DNA from: Rhizobium sp. CCGE 510
GTDB taxonomy: Bacteria > Pseudomonadota > Alphaproteobacteria > Rhizobiales > Rhizobiaceae
NCBI RefSeq assembly: GCF_000292525.1
Contig: NZ_AEYF01000019.1
Location: 1-46,841, forward strand
Direction of reading: 5' to 3'
Length of the DNA: 46,841 bases
Both the position numbers and the translations under genes were made by a program. The notes under the pieces are model-generated. The model had not been told where the DNA came from. It saw only the letters and a program-made list of their open reading frames with translations, and did no database searches. This document shows positions 16,132 through 24,567 of this stretch, piece after piece (the stretch's first letter is position 1; every line of letters begins with the position of its first letter).

Positions 16132-17772
16132 ATGAAACATTTCTTCAACCGCAGGGAAAGCATCGTTACCGAAGCTCTGGACGGTCTGCTTCTGACGAGC
16201 GGCAGCGGCCGTCTTGCCCGTCTCGACAGCTATCCCGACATCAAGGTGATCCTGCGCGCGGACTGGGACAAGTCGAAGGTGGCGATCATCTCAGGCGGCG
16301 GCGCCGGCCATGAGCCCTCGCATGCTGGCTTCGTCGGCAGGGGCATGCTGACGGCAGCCGTTTCAGGCGAAATCTTCGCCTCGCCGAGCGTCGATGCCGT
16401 GCTGACGGCGATCCGCGCCGTCACCGGCTCAAAAGGCGCCCTGCTGATCGTCAAGAACTACACCGGCGACCGCCTGAATTTCGGCCTCGCCGCCGAAAAG
16501 GCGCGCGCCGACGGTTTCGAAGTCGAGATGGTCATCGTCGCCGACGATATCGCCATCCCCGGCATCAACCAGCCGCGCGGCGTCGCCGGCACGCTGTTCG
16601 TCCACAAGATCGCAGGCCATCACGCCGAAAGGGGCCAGGACCTGAAGACGGTGGCAAGCCATGCCGCGGCGGCTGCCGGCGACATCGTCTCGCTTGGCAT
16701 GTCGCTCTCCACCTGCAGCGTGCCCGGCCAGGCACATGAAGACCGTCTCGGTGCCAACGAGGGCGAACTCGGCCTCGGCATCCATGGCGAGCCCGGCGTC
16801 GAGCGCATCACGCTGCAGCCGGTTGCCGATATTGTCGCTACCATGGTGGCGCGCCTGTCTCCGACATTGCGCGAAGGCGCAAGCCACGCCCTCCTCATCA
16901 ACAATCTCGGCGCCGTGCCGCCGCTCGAAATGGCGGTCGTCGCCAATGCCGTGCTCTCCTCGCCGCTTGGCCGCCGCGTCCGGCTGATCATCGGCCCGGC
17001 GCCAATGATGACCGCGCTCAATATGAACGGCTTCTCGCTGTCGCTGATCCGGCTGGATGCCGAGCGCGAGGCGGCGCTGATGGCAACGGTCGAACCGCAC
17101 GCATGGATGCCGGCCGTCGAACGCCACGAGATCAGGATCATCGCCGCGCCGAGAACGGCAGCCGGCTTGAACGGCGCGGTGCCGGCCGGGGAGAACACCC
17201 GCAACCGTCGCCTGATCACGGCGCTCTGCGAGCATCTTATCTCTCGGGAAAGCGAACTCAACCGCCTGGACGGCCGCGTCGGCGACGGCGATACCGGCTC
17301 GACGGTGTCGGCAGGCGCCCGCAGCGTGCTTGCCCGCCTCGACACGCTGCCGCTCGACCGGCCGGCGGCAACGCTTGCCTCGCTCGGCGATATCCTCGGC
17401 ACCAGCATGGGCGGATCGAGCGGTGTGCTGCTGTCGATCTTCTTCACCGCAGCGGCAAAGGCGATGGCTGACAAGGCCGATATCGCTGCCGCTCTTCTTG
17501 CCGGGCTCGACAGGATGACGTTCTATGGCGGTGCGGAAGTCGGCGACCGGACGATGGTCGATGCGCTGTCGCCTGCCCTGCAGGCGCTCGCCTCCGGCGA
17601 TGTTGCCGCAGCGGCAAAGGCTGCGGCGTCAGGTGCGGAGTCGACGAAGACGATGACGGAGGCAAGAGCCGGACGCGCCTCCTATGTCGGCGAAAGGGAT
17701 CTGGCGGGCGTCGCCGATCCCGGCGCTGTCGCGGTTGCCGGCGCGTTTGGGGTGGTGGCAAGCCTCGTCTGA
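16132..17772 (+). CDS. Fused DhaK-DhaL dihydroxyacetone-kinase-family enzyme
   Basis: A 546-residue enzyme combining DhaK (about 1-330) and DhaL (about 355-546) in one chain, the layout of ATP-dependent dihydroxyacetone kinases. The DhaK half has SGGGAGHEPSHAGFVG (near 54-69), VKNYTGDRLNF, and the substrate-binding histidine H218 in GIHGEPG. The DhaL half has the Mg-nucleotide aspartates in RVGDGDTGS and the MGGSSGVLLSIFF loop. It should phosphorylate dihydroxyacetone or a related ketose (for example D- or L-erythrulose) imported by the preceding ABC system. It opens the metabolic half of the operon. Confidence 0.92.
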   Translation: MKHFFNRRESIVTEALDGLLLTSGSGRLARLDSYPDIKVILRADWDKSKVAIISGGGAGHEPSHAGFVGRGMLTAAVSGEIFASPSVDAVLTAIRAVTGSKGALLIVKNYTGDRLNFGLAAEKARADGFEVEMVIVADDIAIPGINQPRGVAGTLFVHKIAGHHAERGQDLKTVASHAAAAAGDIVSLGMSLSTCSVPGQAHEDRLGANEGELGLGIHGEPGVERITLQPVADIVATMVARLSPTLREGASHALLINNLGAVPPLEMAVVANAVLSSPLGRRVRLIIGPAPMMTALNMNGFSLSLIRLDAEREAALMATVEPHAWMPAVERHEIRIIAAPRTAAGLNGAVPAGENTRNRRLITALCEHLISRESELNRLDGRVGDGDTGSTVSAGARSVLARLDTLPLDRPAATLASLGDILGTSMGGSSGVLLSIFFTAAAKAMADKADIAAALLAGLDRMTFYGGAEVGDRTMVDALSPALQALASGDVAAAAKAAASGAESTKTMTEARAGRASYVGERDLAGVADPGAVAVAGAFGVVASLV

Positions 17773-17818
17773 CCGGAGTAAAGTTGAGAGCCGCGCGGCA
17801 GGCGCGGCGACAGGGAGG

Positions 17819-18439
17819 ATGGCAGTGCAGGCGGAACCGGTGCTTGTGGCAGGATTGATCGAAGTGTGCCGCGCAACGATCGCTGAAAACAGCGATCACC
17901 TCTGCGCGCTCGATCGCGCCATCGGCGATGGCGATCACGGAACCAATATGCGGCGCGGCTGCGAGGCAGTGAGCGCCGAAGGCGAAAACCTGTCCAGCCT
18001 GCCCTTCCCCGACGCCGTGGAAAAGATCGGCTTGACGCTGGTGATGAATGTCGGCGGTGCCGCCGGGCCGCTCTACGGTACGCTGCTGATGGAGATCGGC
18101 CGTGAGCTTCGCAAAAGCGAGGCGAAGGCCGATTTTTCGCTGGTGCTGAAACAGGCGATCGACGCTGTGGCCAGACGCGGGCGGGCGCATGCCGGCGACA
18201 AGACATTGCTCGACGTGCTCTATCCCGTGCATGCGGCGCTCGCCCGCCGCTCGCCGCTCGGCACGATCGCCCGCAAGGCCGAACGTTCCGCCAGCCGCAC
18301 GGCTGATATGAAGGCGATGCGCGGGCGCGCGGCCTATCTCGGCGACCGTTCGATCGGCCACGTCGATCCCGGCGCCTCGAGCTGCGCACTATTGACCACG
18401 GCGATCTGCCGCTATCTCGGGGAGCACCGTCCGGAATGA
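17819..18439 (+). CDS. dhaL: Stand-alone DhaL kinase subunit
   Basis: A 206-residue DhaL subunit, the ADP-binding partner in PEP-dependent dihydroxyacetone kinase. Nucleotide-metal aspartates sit in DRAIGDGDHGTNMRRG (near 32-47) and the MNVGGAAGPLYGT loop follows. The DADHG-type motif is that of PTS-linked DhaL, unlike the GDGDTGS form in the fused kinase just upstream. Two starts are possible: ATG 17819, which touches the GGGAGG site, or GTG 17825, which has better spacing. It overlaps dhaM by ATGA. Confidence 0.92.
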   Translation: MAVQAEPVLVAGLIEVCRATIAENSDHLCALDRAIGDGDHGTNMRRGCEAVSAEGENLSSLPFPDAVEKIGLTLVMNVGGAAGPLYGTLLMEIGRELRKSEAKADFSLVLKQAIDAVARRGRAHAGDKTLLDVLYPVHAALARRSPLGTIARKAERSASRTADMKAMRGRAAYLGDRSIGHVDPGASSCALLTTAICRYLGEHRPE

Positions 18440-18834
18440 ATGGAAAGACCGCAAATGTGGGCATCGTGATCGTCTCCCATTCGCCGCTCGTGGCGCGGGG
18501 CATCGCCGACATGGTGCGGCAGATGGTCGGCGACTGCGTGCCGCTCTCCTGGTCGGGCGGCAACATCCATGGCGAGCTCGGCACCGATGCCGGCGGTATC
18601 CTGAGAGCGATCGAGGCTGCCTGGTCCGATGCCGGCGTCGCCGTCTTCGTCGATCTCGGCGGCGCCGAAACCAACAGCGAAATGGCGATCGAAATGCTGG
18701 GCCTTCCCCGCTCGGCGCTCGTCTCCATCTGCAATGCGCCGCTGGTCGAAGGCGCCGTCATCGCCGCTGCCGAGGCGTCGGGGGGCGCCTCGCTAGCCAA
18801 AGTGGTCGCCACAGCCGAGGAACTCTCCCCCTGA
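18436..18834 (+). CDS. dhaM: DhaM phosphotransferase (EIIA-Man fold)
   Basis: A 132-residue EIIA-type protein that passes phosphate from phospho-HPr to DhaL-bound ADP. The phospho-accepting histidine is H15 in IVIVSHSPLVARG, as in DhaM. Unlike E. coli DhaM, which carries HPr-like and EI-like parts in one chain, this is the EIIA domain only; the HPr and EI genes follow as separate genes. Its stop overlaps the next start (TGATG). Confidence 0.92.
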   Translation: MNGKTANVGIVIVSHSPLVARGIADMVRQMVGDCVPLSWSGGNIHGELGTDAGGILRAIEAAWSDAGVAVFVDLGGAETNSEMAIEMLGLPRSALVSICNAPLVEGAVIAAAEASGGASLAKVVATAEELSP

Positions 18835-19178
18835 TGACCAGCGGATTGCGTAGTGAAAAACAGGAGCCCGGTCCCTTGCCCGTGAATTGCCAAACGGAGG
18901 TGGAAGTCAAGCACGGTGTCGGGCTGCACGCTCGCCCCTCCGTCACCTTCACGCGGCTTGCCAAGTCCTTCCCCTGCTCGATCGAGGTCGCAGTCAACGG
19001 CAGCGATGTCTGGCTGAACGGCAAGAGCATCATCAAGATCATGGGCGCGAGAATCCGCAAGGGATCGATCCTCAGGATCCGCGCCGACGGCATTCTCGCA
19101 GAAGAGGCGATCCGCGCGCTGAAGGGGCTCATCGAGCGCAATTTCGATGAGGAAAAGAAACATGGCCGGACCGCTTAG
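18834..19178 (+). CDS. HPr phosphocarrier dedicated to the Dha relay
   Basis: A 114-residue HPr homologue with the phospho-histidine motif GLHARPSVTF (H32). The helix-2 serine region reads GKSIIKIMG, so a regulatory serine is present. It carries 15-25 more N-terminal residues than usual; a TTG at 18876 behind AGGAGC would give a more typical 100-residue protein and may be the true start. It lies between dhaM and the enzyme I gene, overlapping both, which points to a closed relay from EI to HPr to DhaM. Confidence 0.9.
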   Translation: MTSGLRSEKQEPGPLPVNCQTEVEVKHGVGLHARPSVTFTRLAKSFPCSIEVAVNGSDVWLNGKSIIKIMGARIRKGSILRIRADGILAEEAIRALKGLIERNFDEEKKHGRTA

Positions 19179-20766
19179 GCTGAAGGCGAAGAGCGCATCC
19201 CCGGGCATCGCATCCGGCCCGGCCTTTCTCGCGGAGGAGCTGAAGGCTCCTTCCGCTGCCGAGCGGCCGGGCGCTCCCGCCGCGCCTCGAACCGCCGGCG
19301 GATACGCCGCGCTGGAAAAGGCGATCGACGTCTCGATCGGCGAACTCGAGCGCCTCGCCGAGGGAGCCGACGCCGAAAGCCGCGATATCATCGATTTCCA
19401 GATCGAGGTGTTGCGCGATCCCAGCATCGCGGAAGCGACCGGCGCGCGCATGGAAACGGACGCGAACGTCGTCTTTGCCTGGGTCGCCACCCTCGACGCC
19501 TATATCGGCGAACTCGAAGCGGCCGACGAGGAGCAGATGCGGGCGCGTGCTGTCGATATTCTCGACATCAAGAACCGCGTACTCGGCGCGCTCGCCGGCA
19601 CCCCGATCGCCGATTTCCCGCCCGGCTCGGTCTTTGTCGGCAAGGACATGGAGCCCAGCCGTTTTCTCGCCCACGACTGGTCGAAAGGCGGCGGCATCGC
19701 GCTGTTTGCAGGCAGCACCGCCGGCCATGTCGCCCTGCTCGCCCGGGCAAAATCGGTGCCGATGGTGGTCGGCACGGGCCGCTTTTCGGCCGTGGACGGA
19801 GATCCTGTCAGCGTCGACGGAGACGCCGGTGCGGTCGTCCTGGAGGCGGGCAGCATGCTGATCCCGCCGCTCGCACCGGGACTAGCGCCTGCCGGCGACA
19901 CGCAAATCGCCGGCGGTGAGCTGCGCACGGCGGACGGCGTGCCGATCCTGCTTTCCATCAACATCAACGATCCTGCCGAGATCGATGCGCTCGATCCGGC
20001 AACGGCGGGCGTCGGTCTGATGCGCTCGGAATTTTCAACTGCCTCGGTTGCAGATGCCGCCAACGAGGAGCGGCAGCTGGCGATCTATCGCCGCGTGCTG
20101 GAGCGGGCGGCCGAAAGGCCGGTGACGATCCGCATGCTCGATATCGGCGGCGACAAGCCCCTTGCTGGCCTCGAAGACCTGCCGGCTCTCGCCTCTGGCT
20201 TGCGCGGCATCCGGCTGCTGCTTGCCCAGCCGGAAATCGCCCGCGTCCAGGCACGCGCCCTGCTGCGCGCCGCCGTCTTCGGCAGGCTTTCGGTGATGCT
20301 GCCGATGGTGACCTTTCCCGACGAAATCGACATGATGCGCGAAATATTCCGCGAGGAGGCCGAAAAGCTCGGCCGCCGTTCCCTGCCCCACCGCATGCCG
20401 CCGATCGGCATGATGGTGGAGGTGCCGGCCGCCGCTTTGATGCTCGACACCTTTGGATTTGCGGCGTTCTTCTCGTTCGGAACCAACGATCTTACCCAAT
20501 ATCTTGCCGCCTCCACCCGAGAGGACGTCGACGCCGATGACGGCAAGGCAGCACCCGCCGTGCTCCGACTGATTGCCGAGGCAGTGAAGCTTGCCGGCGG
20601 CAAGCCTGTCAGCATCTGCGGCGACATGGCCGGCAATCCCAGCTATCTGCCTGCACTGCTCGCTGCCGGCCTCCGCCATTTTTCCGTGGCGCCGGCCCGG
20701 CGTCCCGCGATAAGATCGGCGATCATCGGCCTCAATGCCGATGGCACAAGGGCAGCCGGAGAATAG
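19162..20766 (+). CDS. PTS enzyme I dedicated to the Dha relay
   Basis: A 534-residue PEP-protein phosphotransferase. The phosphohistidine is H189 (codon at 19726) in AGSTAGHVALLAR. The PEP-binding barrel follows, with GLMRSEF, GTNDLTQY and the catalytic cysteine in ICGDMAGNP. It draws phosphate from PEP and passes it to the HPr encoded just upstream. The ATG at 19162 follows GAGGAAA and overlaps the HPr gene by 17 bases; an ATG at 19147 is also in frame. There are no GAF or other sensor domains, so this is not the nitrogen-PTS enzyme PtsP. It is somewhat shorter than typical EI (about 570). Confidence 0.93.
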   Translation: MAGPLRLKAKSASPGIASGPAFLAEELKAPSAAERPGAPAAPRTAGGYAALEKAIDVSIGELERLAEGADAESRDIIDFQIEVLRDPSIAEATGARMETDANVVFAWVATLDAYIGELEAADEEQMRARAVDILDIKNRVLGALAGTPIADFPPGSVFVGKDMEPSRFLAHDWSKGGGIALFAGSTAGHVALLARAKSVPMVVGTGRFSAVDGDPVSVDGDAGAVVLEAGSMLIPPLAPGLAPAGDTQIAGGELRTADGVPILLSININDPAEIDALDPATAGVGLMRSEFSTASVADAANEERQLAIYRRVLERAAERPVTIRMLDIGGDKPLAGLEDLPALASGLRGIRLLLAQPEIARVQARALLRAAVFGRLSVMLPMVTFPDEIDMMREIFREEAEKLGRRSLPHRMPPIGMMVEVPAAALMLDTFGFAAFFSFGTNDLTQYLAASTREDVDADDGKAAPAVLRLIAEAVKLAGGKPVSICGDMAGNPSYLPALLAAGLRHFSVAPARRPAIRSAIIGLNADGTRAAGE

Positions 20767-20767
20767 G

Positions 20768-21175
20768 ATGGCGCGCGAAGACACCGAAGACGCCATTATC
20801 GCCTACAAATCCATTCTGGCGCAGATCATCGACAACAGGCCATCGGGCACGCGCCAGCGCCTGGCGACGGCGCTTGGAAAACATCGCAGCTTCGTCACCC
20901 AGATCACCAGCCCGACCTATGCGACGCCGCTGCCGGCGCGCCATCTCGCGACGATCGTCGGCGTCTGCCACTTCAGCGCCGCCGAGCAGGAGCGCTTTCT
21001 CGAAGCCTATCAAGCCGCCCATCCCGGCAAGCTGCCGGATGTCGGCCACTCAGAGAAATTGCGGCACCTGTCGCTGATGGTGCCTGATTTCGGCGACGAC
21101 AGGAAAAACCGCCTTCTTGAAGAGGCGATCTCCGATCTGGTGCAGAAGATCGTCGCGATATCGGGTGCGGAATGA
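20768..21175 (+). CDS. Small helix-turn-helix-like protein inside the dha operon
   Basis: A 135-residue soluble protein one base after the enzyme I stop, with its ribosome-binding site inside that gene. Residues about 27-85 (TRQRLATALGKHRSFVTQI, then LPARHLATIVGVCHFS, then EQERFLEAY) resemble the helical DNA-binding bundle of Cro/CI-type regulators, though the match is loose. The C-terminal helix (RKNRLLEEAISDLVQKIVAI) could dimerise. It may be a local regulator that reads the state of the phosphorelay or kinase, as DhaR does in E. coli with an unrelated protein. The function is inferred from location; I do not recognise the family. Confidence 0.75.
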   Translation: MAREDTEDAIIAYKSILAQIIDNRPSGTRQRLATALGKHRSFVTQITSPTYATPLPARHLATIVGVCHFSAAEQERFLEAYQAAHPGKLPDVGHSEKLRHLSLMVPDFGDDRKNRLLEEAISDLVQKIVAISGAE

Positions 21176-21226
21176 CGCGTGAGCTGGTTGACGTAACGTA
21201 ATGCTTTTGGCCTCGGGAGGGGCTTG

Positions 21227-22219
21227 ATGAAAAAGTTCATGAACACTGCGGAAACCATGGTCGCCGAAAGCGTCGAAGGCTTCGTGCGCGCCCATGAGGC
21301 CTTCGTGGTGTTCGGGCCTGAGCGCAAATGTATCCGCCGCCGCCATCTCACCCCTGGCAAGGTGGCGCTTATATCAGGCGGCGGCGCCGGGCATGAACCG
21401 ATGCATATCGGCTTCGTCGGCCACGGCATGCTGGATGCCGCCTGTGTCGGCCATATCTTCACCTCGCCGACGCCGAGCCAGATCATTGCCGCCATCGAAG
21501 AGGTCGATACCGGCGCCGGCTGTCTGCTCGTGGTCAAGAATTACGACGGCGACCTGATGAATTTCGAAATGGCCGTCGAGATGGCCGGCGACCGCCACAG
21601 CCTCGACATGGTCGTCGTCAGCGACGATACCGAAACGTCAAGGGTCGGCCAAGGCCGCGGCCGGCGCGGGGTTGCCGGAACGCTCATCGTCGAAAAGATC
21701 CTGGGTGCTGCGGCCGAACGCGGCATGTCGCTTGCCGAGTTGAAACGGCTTGGCGAGGGGATGAACACACGCATCCGCTCCATGGGTGTGGCGCTGAACG
21801 GCGTGACGGTTCCGCAGACCGAGCGTACGACGTTTGCGCTCGGACCCGGCGAGATGGAAATGGGCGTCGGCATCCATGGCGAACCCGGCCATTCCAGGCA
21901 GCCCTTCGCTGCCGCCGACGCCATCATCGGCCATCTCTGCGAGACCATCTTTGGCGATATCCCAGTGACGCCGGGCAGCAGAGCACTGCTGTTCGTCAAT
22001 GGCCTCGGCGGCACGCCGCCTGCCGAACTCTACCTCGCCTATAATGGCGCCCGGCGTTTCATCGAGGAGAAAGCCATCCCGATCGAGCGCTCACTGGTCG
22101 GAACCTACGTCACCTCGCTCGACATGCAGGGACTATCGATCACCCTGGCTTTGCTGACCGATGAGGAGATCGCGCTCTGGGACGCGCCGGTGGCGACTGC
22201 AGCGCTGCATTGGCCATAA
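21227..22219 (+). CDS. dhaK: Stand-alone DhaK substrate-binding kinase subunit
   Basis: A 330-residue DhaK subunit that binds the ketose substrate covalently as a hemiaminal through H217 (GIHGEPG). Other conserved pieces are SGGGAGHEPMHIGFVG (near 48-63), VKNYDGDLMNFEMA and LFVNGLGGTPPAELY. With DhaL, DhaM, HPr and EI from the same operon it completes a PEP-driven kinase. The ATG at 21227 follows GGGAGGGG. It is clearly diverged from the DhaK half of the fused kinase, so the two may differ in substrate. It is the last intact gene of the operon. Confidence 0.93.
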   Translation: MKKFMNTAETMVAESVEGFVRAHEAFVVFGPERKCIRRRHLTPGKVALISGGGAGHEPMHIGFVGHGMLDAACVGHIFTSPTPSQIIAAIEEVDTGAGCLLVVKNYDGDLMNFEMAVEMAGDRHSLDMVVVSDDTETSRVGQGRGRRGVAGTLIVEKILGAAAERGMSLAELKRLGEGMNTRIRSMGVALNGVTVPQTERTTFALGPGEMEMGVGIHGEPGHSRQPFAAADAIIGHLCETIFGDIPVTPGSRALLFVNGLGGTPPAELYLAYNGARRFIEEKAIPIERSLVGTYVTSLDMQGLSITLALLTDEEIALWDAPVATAALHWP

Positions 22220-22239
22220 GCGTGTACCACAGACGTCAG

Positions 22240-22699
22240 ATGCGCCGAGGCTGCATCCATGCACGATGGTGCAGTCATGTCATGCGGGTTCTTGGCCGCC
22301 ATCAGCGGCAGCACCTCATTGAGGATGTAGTCCTCCAGGGCGACATGTCGGCGTATACGCTCGGCCGGATGGCGGTCAGAGCCATAAAGGCTCTCGGCGG
22401 CCGGTCCTCGATGCAATAGAGTTGGAGATGGCCGGCCTGCGGCTTGTCGGCTAGGCTTCCAACCAGGCCAAGCTGCTCATATTCCAGGAAGGTCCCGCGT
22501 CGGGAACACCAGTACCTTGGCGCCGGCATGGCCGAACACTACAGCGCCGCGCGTCTTCAGACGCGCAAAGGACGCTGTAGCACCTTAAATGGCTGCATAA
22601 TTTGTCCTTAAATCGATTCCGATTGAAGGAGTTATGCAGCGGCAACTCCATGTCTCGATGCAGCCGCTGGCTATACCAGCTGAGGTATTCGCGGTTCAT
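22240..22699 (-). pseudogene. Decayed esterase (alpha/beta hydrolase) pseudogene
   Basis: Read on the minus strand, pieces of one alpha/beta-hydrolase esterase can be followed through several frames: MNREYLSWYSQRLHRDMEL, then VFGHAGAKVLVFPTRD, TFLEYEQLGLVGSLADK, HPAERIRRHVALEDYILNEV, and finally the nucleophile region IVHGCSLGA. A repeat of about 103 bp separates the first two pieces, and at least three further frameshifts follow (a ~5-base loss near 22489, and shifts near 22405 and 22268). The gene stops short just after the nucleophile elbow. Its ATG overlaps the stop of the acetylxylan-esterase-like gene, so it was once the second gene of that operon. Confidence 0.8.
22539..22642. repeat. 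Palindromic repeat element inserted in the esterase pseudogene
   Basis: About 103 bp made of stem-loops: CTACAGCG and CGCTGTAG enclose GCGCGTCTTCAGACGCGC, and CTGCATAA pairs with TTATGCAG around an AT-rich centre containing TTAAATCGATTCC. This pattern is familiar to me from rhizobial intergenic regions. Esterase sequence resumes on both sides, so it lies within a former coding region. Confidence 0.7.
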
Positions 22700-23655
22700 G
22701 GCACCCTGAAAAACTGTCCGATCTTGTCGCGGAGAACCGCCTCTTGCTCGGCACTTCCAGGGTAATCGAAATGCCCGGCGTCCAGGATGAAGTTTTCATT
22801 AAATTTCGGTATCGCATTTGCGACAGCGAACTGGCAGGGCGGCGCCACGGAAGGATCGAAAAGCGCCACCGCCGTCAGCATCGGCACCTTGATCCGCCGT
22901 GCTGCGGTCGCCGCATCGTAGAAGCTGAGCGTCTCCAGAACATTTCCATGCTCCGCCTGATATTCCTGCACCGATTGCGCGCTGCCGACGCTCGGCAGAT
23001 CGAGGCGCAGCGGCTGGTGCCCAAAACTCGGTAGCGCCAGATGGCCACGATCGATGCGCTCGTCGTAGGCGATGGCTATTGCCCCGACCCCGCCGCCGAA
23101 GCTAATGCCGCTATAGCCGATATGCCCCGAGAGCCAGGGATAGAGCGCGTCAAGCGTCGAGACGGCAAGCCAGATATCCTCGACGCAGCCGCCGATGATG
23201 TAGGAGTCCAGCTTGTCGATATCGTGCAGAACATGCCAGGACGGGTTCTCGGAAATCGGCGGATGGGCGCTGAGCGACAGCCCGCGGCAGCAGGGAAAGA
23301 TCACTGCCGTTTCCTTGACCGGCAGCTCGAAATCCGGACGATCCCGCCCGCCGTAACCGTGCCCGACGACAAGGCCGCGCCGCACCTGCCCCTCACGCGG
23401 CAGGATGAGCCAACCGCCGATCCGGAACGCATCCGTGGAGAGATAGACGAGATCGAGTACGTGCCAGTCCGGATGAGTGATCTGGCTGCGCGAAATCACC
23501 GGCTGCGGATCGACAGTCAGCGCCTTGCGGTAACGCGCCTGCCAGAAACCGTCGAAACCATCAGGTTCCTCCGGCGGCTTGACGGCCAGAAGCTCTTCGA
23601 GCCGCATGCCGTAAGTGGGATCGAAAGCGAAGGGATGTGTGGTGGGAATGCTCAT
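22696..23655 (-). CDS. Acetylxylan esterase/cephalosporin-C deacetylase-like hydrolase
   Basis: A 319-residue alpha/beta hydrolase of the AXE1 family, which removes acetyl groups from xylan, sugars or antibiotics. Visible features are the N-terminal FDPTYGMRLEELLAV and FDGFWQARYRKAL, the oxyanion region GHGYGGR, the nucleophile elbow GYSGISFGGG (serine in GISFGG), an acid in ALFDPSVAPP and the histidine in DAGHFDYPG. The elbow differs from the common GxSQGG by F for Q. No signal peptide is seen, so it is probably cytoplasmic. The chosen ATG at 23655 begins the conserved region; an upstream in-frame ATG at 23715 exists. It was formerly an operon with the downstream esterase, now broken. Confidence 0.82.
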   Translation of the reverse strand: MSIPTTHPFAFDPTYGMRLEELLAVKPPEEPDGFDGFWQARYRKALTVDPQPVISRSQITHPDWHVLDLVYLSTDAFRIGGWLILPREGQVRRGLVVGHGYGGRDRPDFELPVKETAVIFPCCRGLSLSAHPPISENPSWHVLHDIDKLDSYIIGGCVEDIWLAVSTLDALYPWLSGHIGYSGISFGGGVGAIAIAYDERIDRGHLALPSFGHQPLRLDLPSVGSAQSVQEYQAEHGNVLETLSFYDAATAARRIKVPMLTAVALFDPSVAPPCQFAVANAIPKFNENFILDAGHFDYPGSAEQEAVLRDKIGQFFRVP

Positions 23656-23784
23656 CCGGGCTTTGTCCCGTGAAAAGAGCGACCGCGCAAGCTTCTGCCT
23701 TGCCGCGGATGACAAAAGCTGCCGCCGCGGCCCGGTACAGAAGCAAGCCGCCGATCGGTCAGCGCAACTACTTCACCGCCTCGC

Positions 23785-24567
23785 TCAATCCGTATTCTGC
23801 CCGGCCGCCTCCAGGATCAACTGGGTGATCTCGTCGGGATGGGAGATCAGCGATAGGTGGCTGGCCTTCACCTCGACCGTCTTCGCGCCCATGCGCTTGG
23901 CCATGAAACGTTCGAGATCGGGATCAATCGTCCGGTCTTCCGTCGAGACGGCATACCAGCTCGGCTTCGAACGCCAGGCGGCCTGCGTAGTCTTGCCGGT
24001 CAGCAGCGCCTTCTGGAATGGCTGCTGTACGGCATAAAGTACTTTCGCCCTCGCTTCCGGCAGGTCCCCGGCGAAATCGCGCAGGAAGGCCGCTTCGCTC
24101 AAGCGCCCCTCGTCGCCGTCGAAGACGATGCCGGCGGAAGCCGGCGGCGTCGGAAAGGTTTTGGCAAGAGCGGTATAATCCTCACCCGCATCCGGCGCCC
24201 GCGCAGCGACATAGACGAGCGCCGAAACGTTGGGATGAACCCCAGCTTCGGTGACCATCATGCCGGAAAACGAATGCCCGACCAGAACCGTCGGGCCATC
24301 CTGCCGGTCGAGCACCCGCTTTACCGCCGCAACAGCCTCCGGCAGAGTGGTCAGCGGATTCTGCACCGCCGTAGCGTTCAGTCCGGCCGCCTGCAGGCGC
24401 ACGATCACCTCGGTCCAGCACGAGCCGTCGGCAAACAGCCCATGCGCCAGCACGACATTGCGTGCCTTTACCGGAGCGAGTGCCGCAGCCATGCCCCGCG
24501 TGGAGAGAAGAGTGGCGGCGGCGGCGGCAACGAGGGCGGCCGAAAAAGTCCGTCTGTTCGTCATCAT
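23785..24567 (-). CDS. Exported alpha/beta hydrolase (EstC-like)
   Basis: A 260-residue alpha/beta hydrolase with an N-terminal export signal (NRRTFSAALVAAAAATLL, Tat-like, cleavage near residue 28). The catalytic core has LAHGLFADGSCW (oxyanion), nucleophile S in LVGHSFSGMM, the acid in STEDRTIDPDL and the histidine in KASHLSLISHPDE. This places it with EstC and plant hydroxynitrile-lyase-like hydrolases; the true substrate is unknown. The ATG follows GAGGAAACC. No partner gene is adjacent on the same strand other than the more distant acetylxylan-esterase-like gene. Confidence 0.88.
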   Translation of the reverse strand: MMTNRRTFSAALVAAAAATLLSTRGMAAALAPVKARNVVLAHGLFADGSCWTEVIVRLQAAGLNATAVQNPLTTLPEAVAAVKRVLDRQDGPTVLVGHSFSGMMVTEAGVHPNVSALVYVAARAPDAGEDYTALAKTFPTPPASAGIVFDGDEGRLSEAAFLRDFAGDLPEARAKVLYAVQQPFQKALLTGKTTQAAWRSKPSWYAVSTEDRTIDPDLERFMAKRMGAKTVEVKASHLSLISHPDEITQLILEAAGQNTD

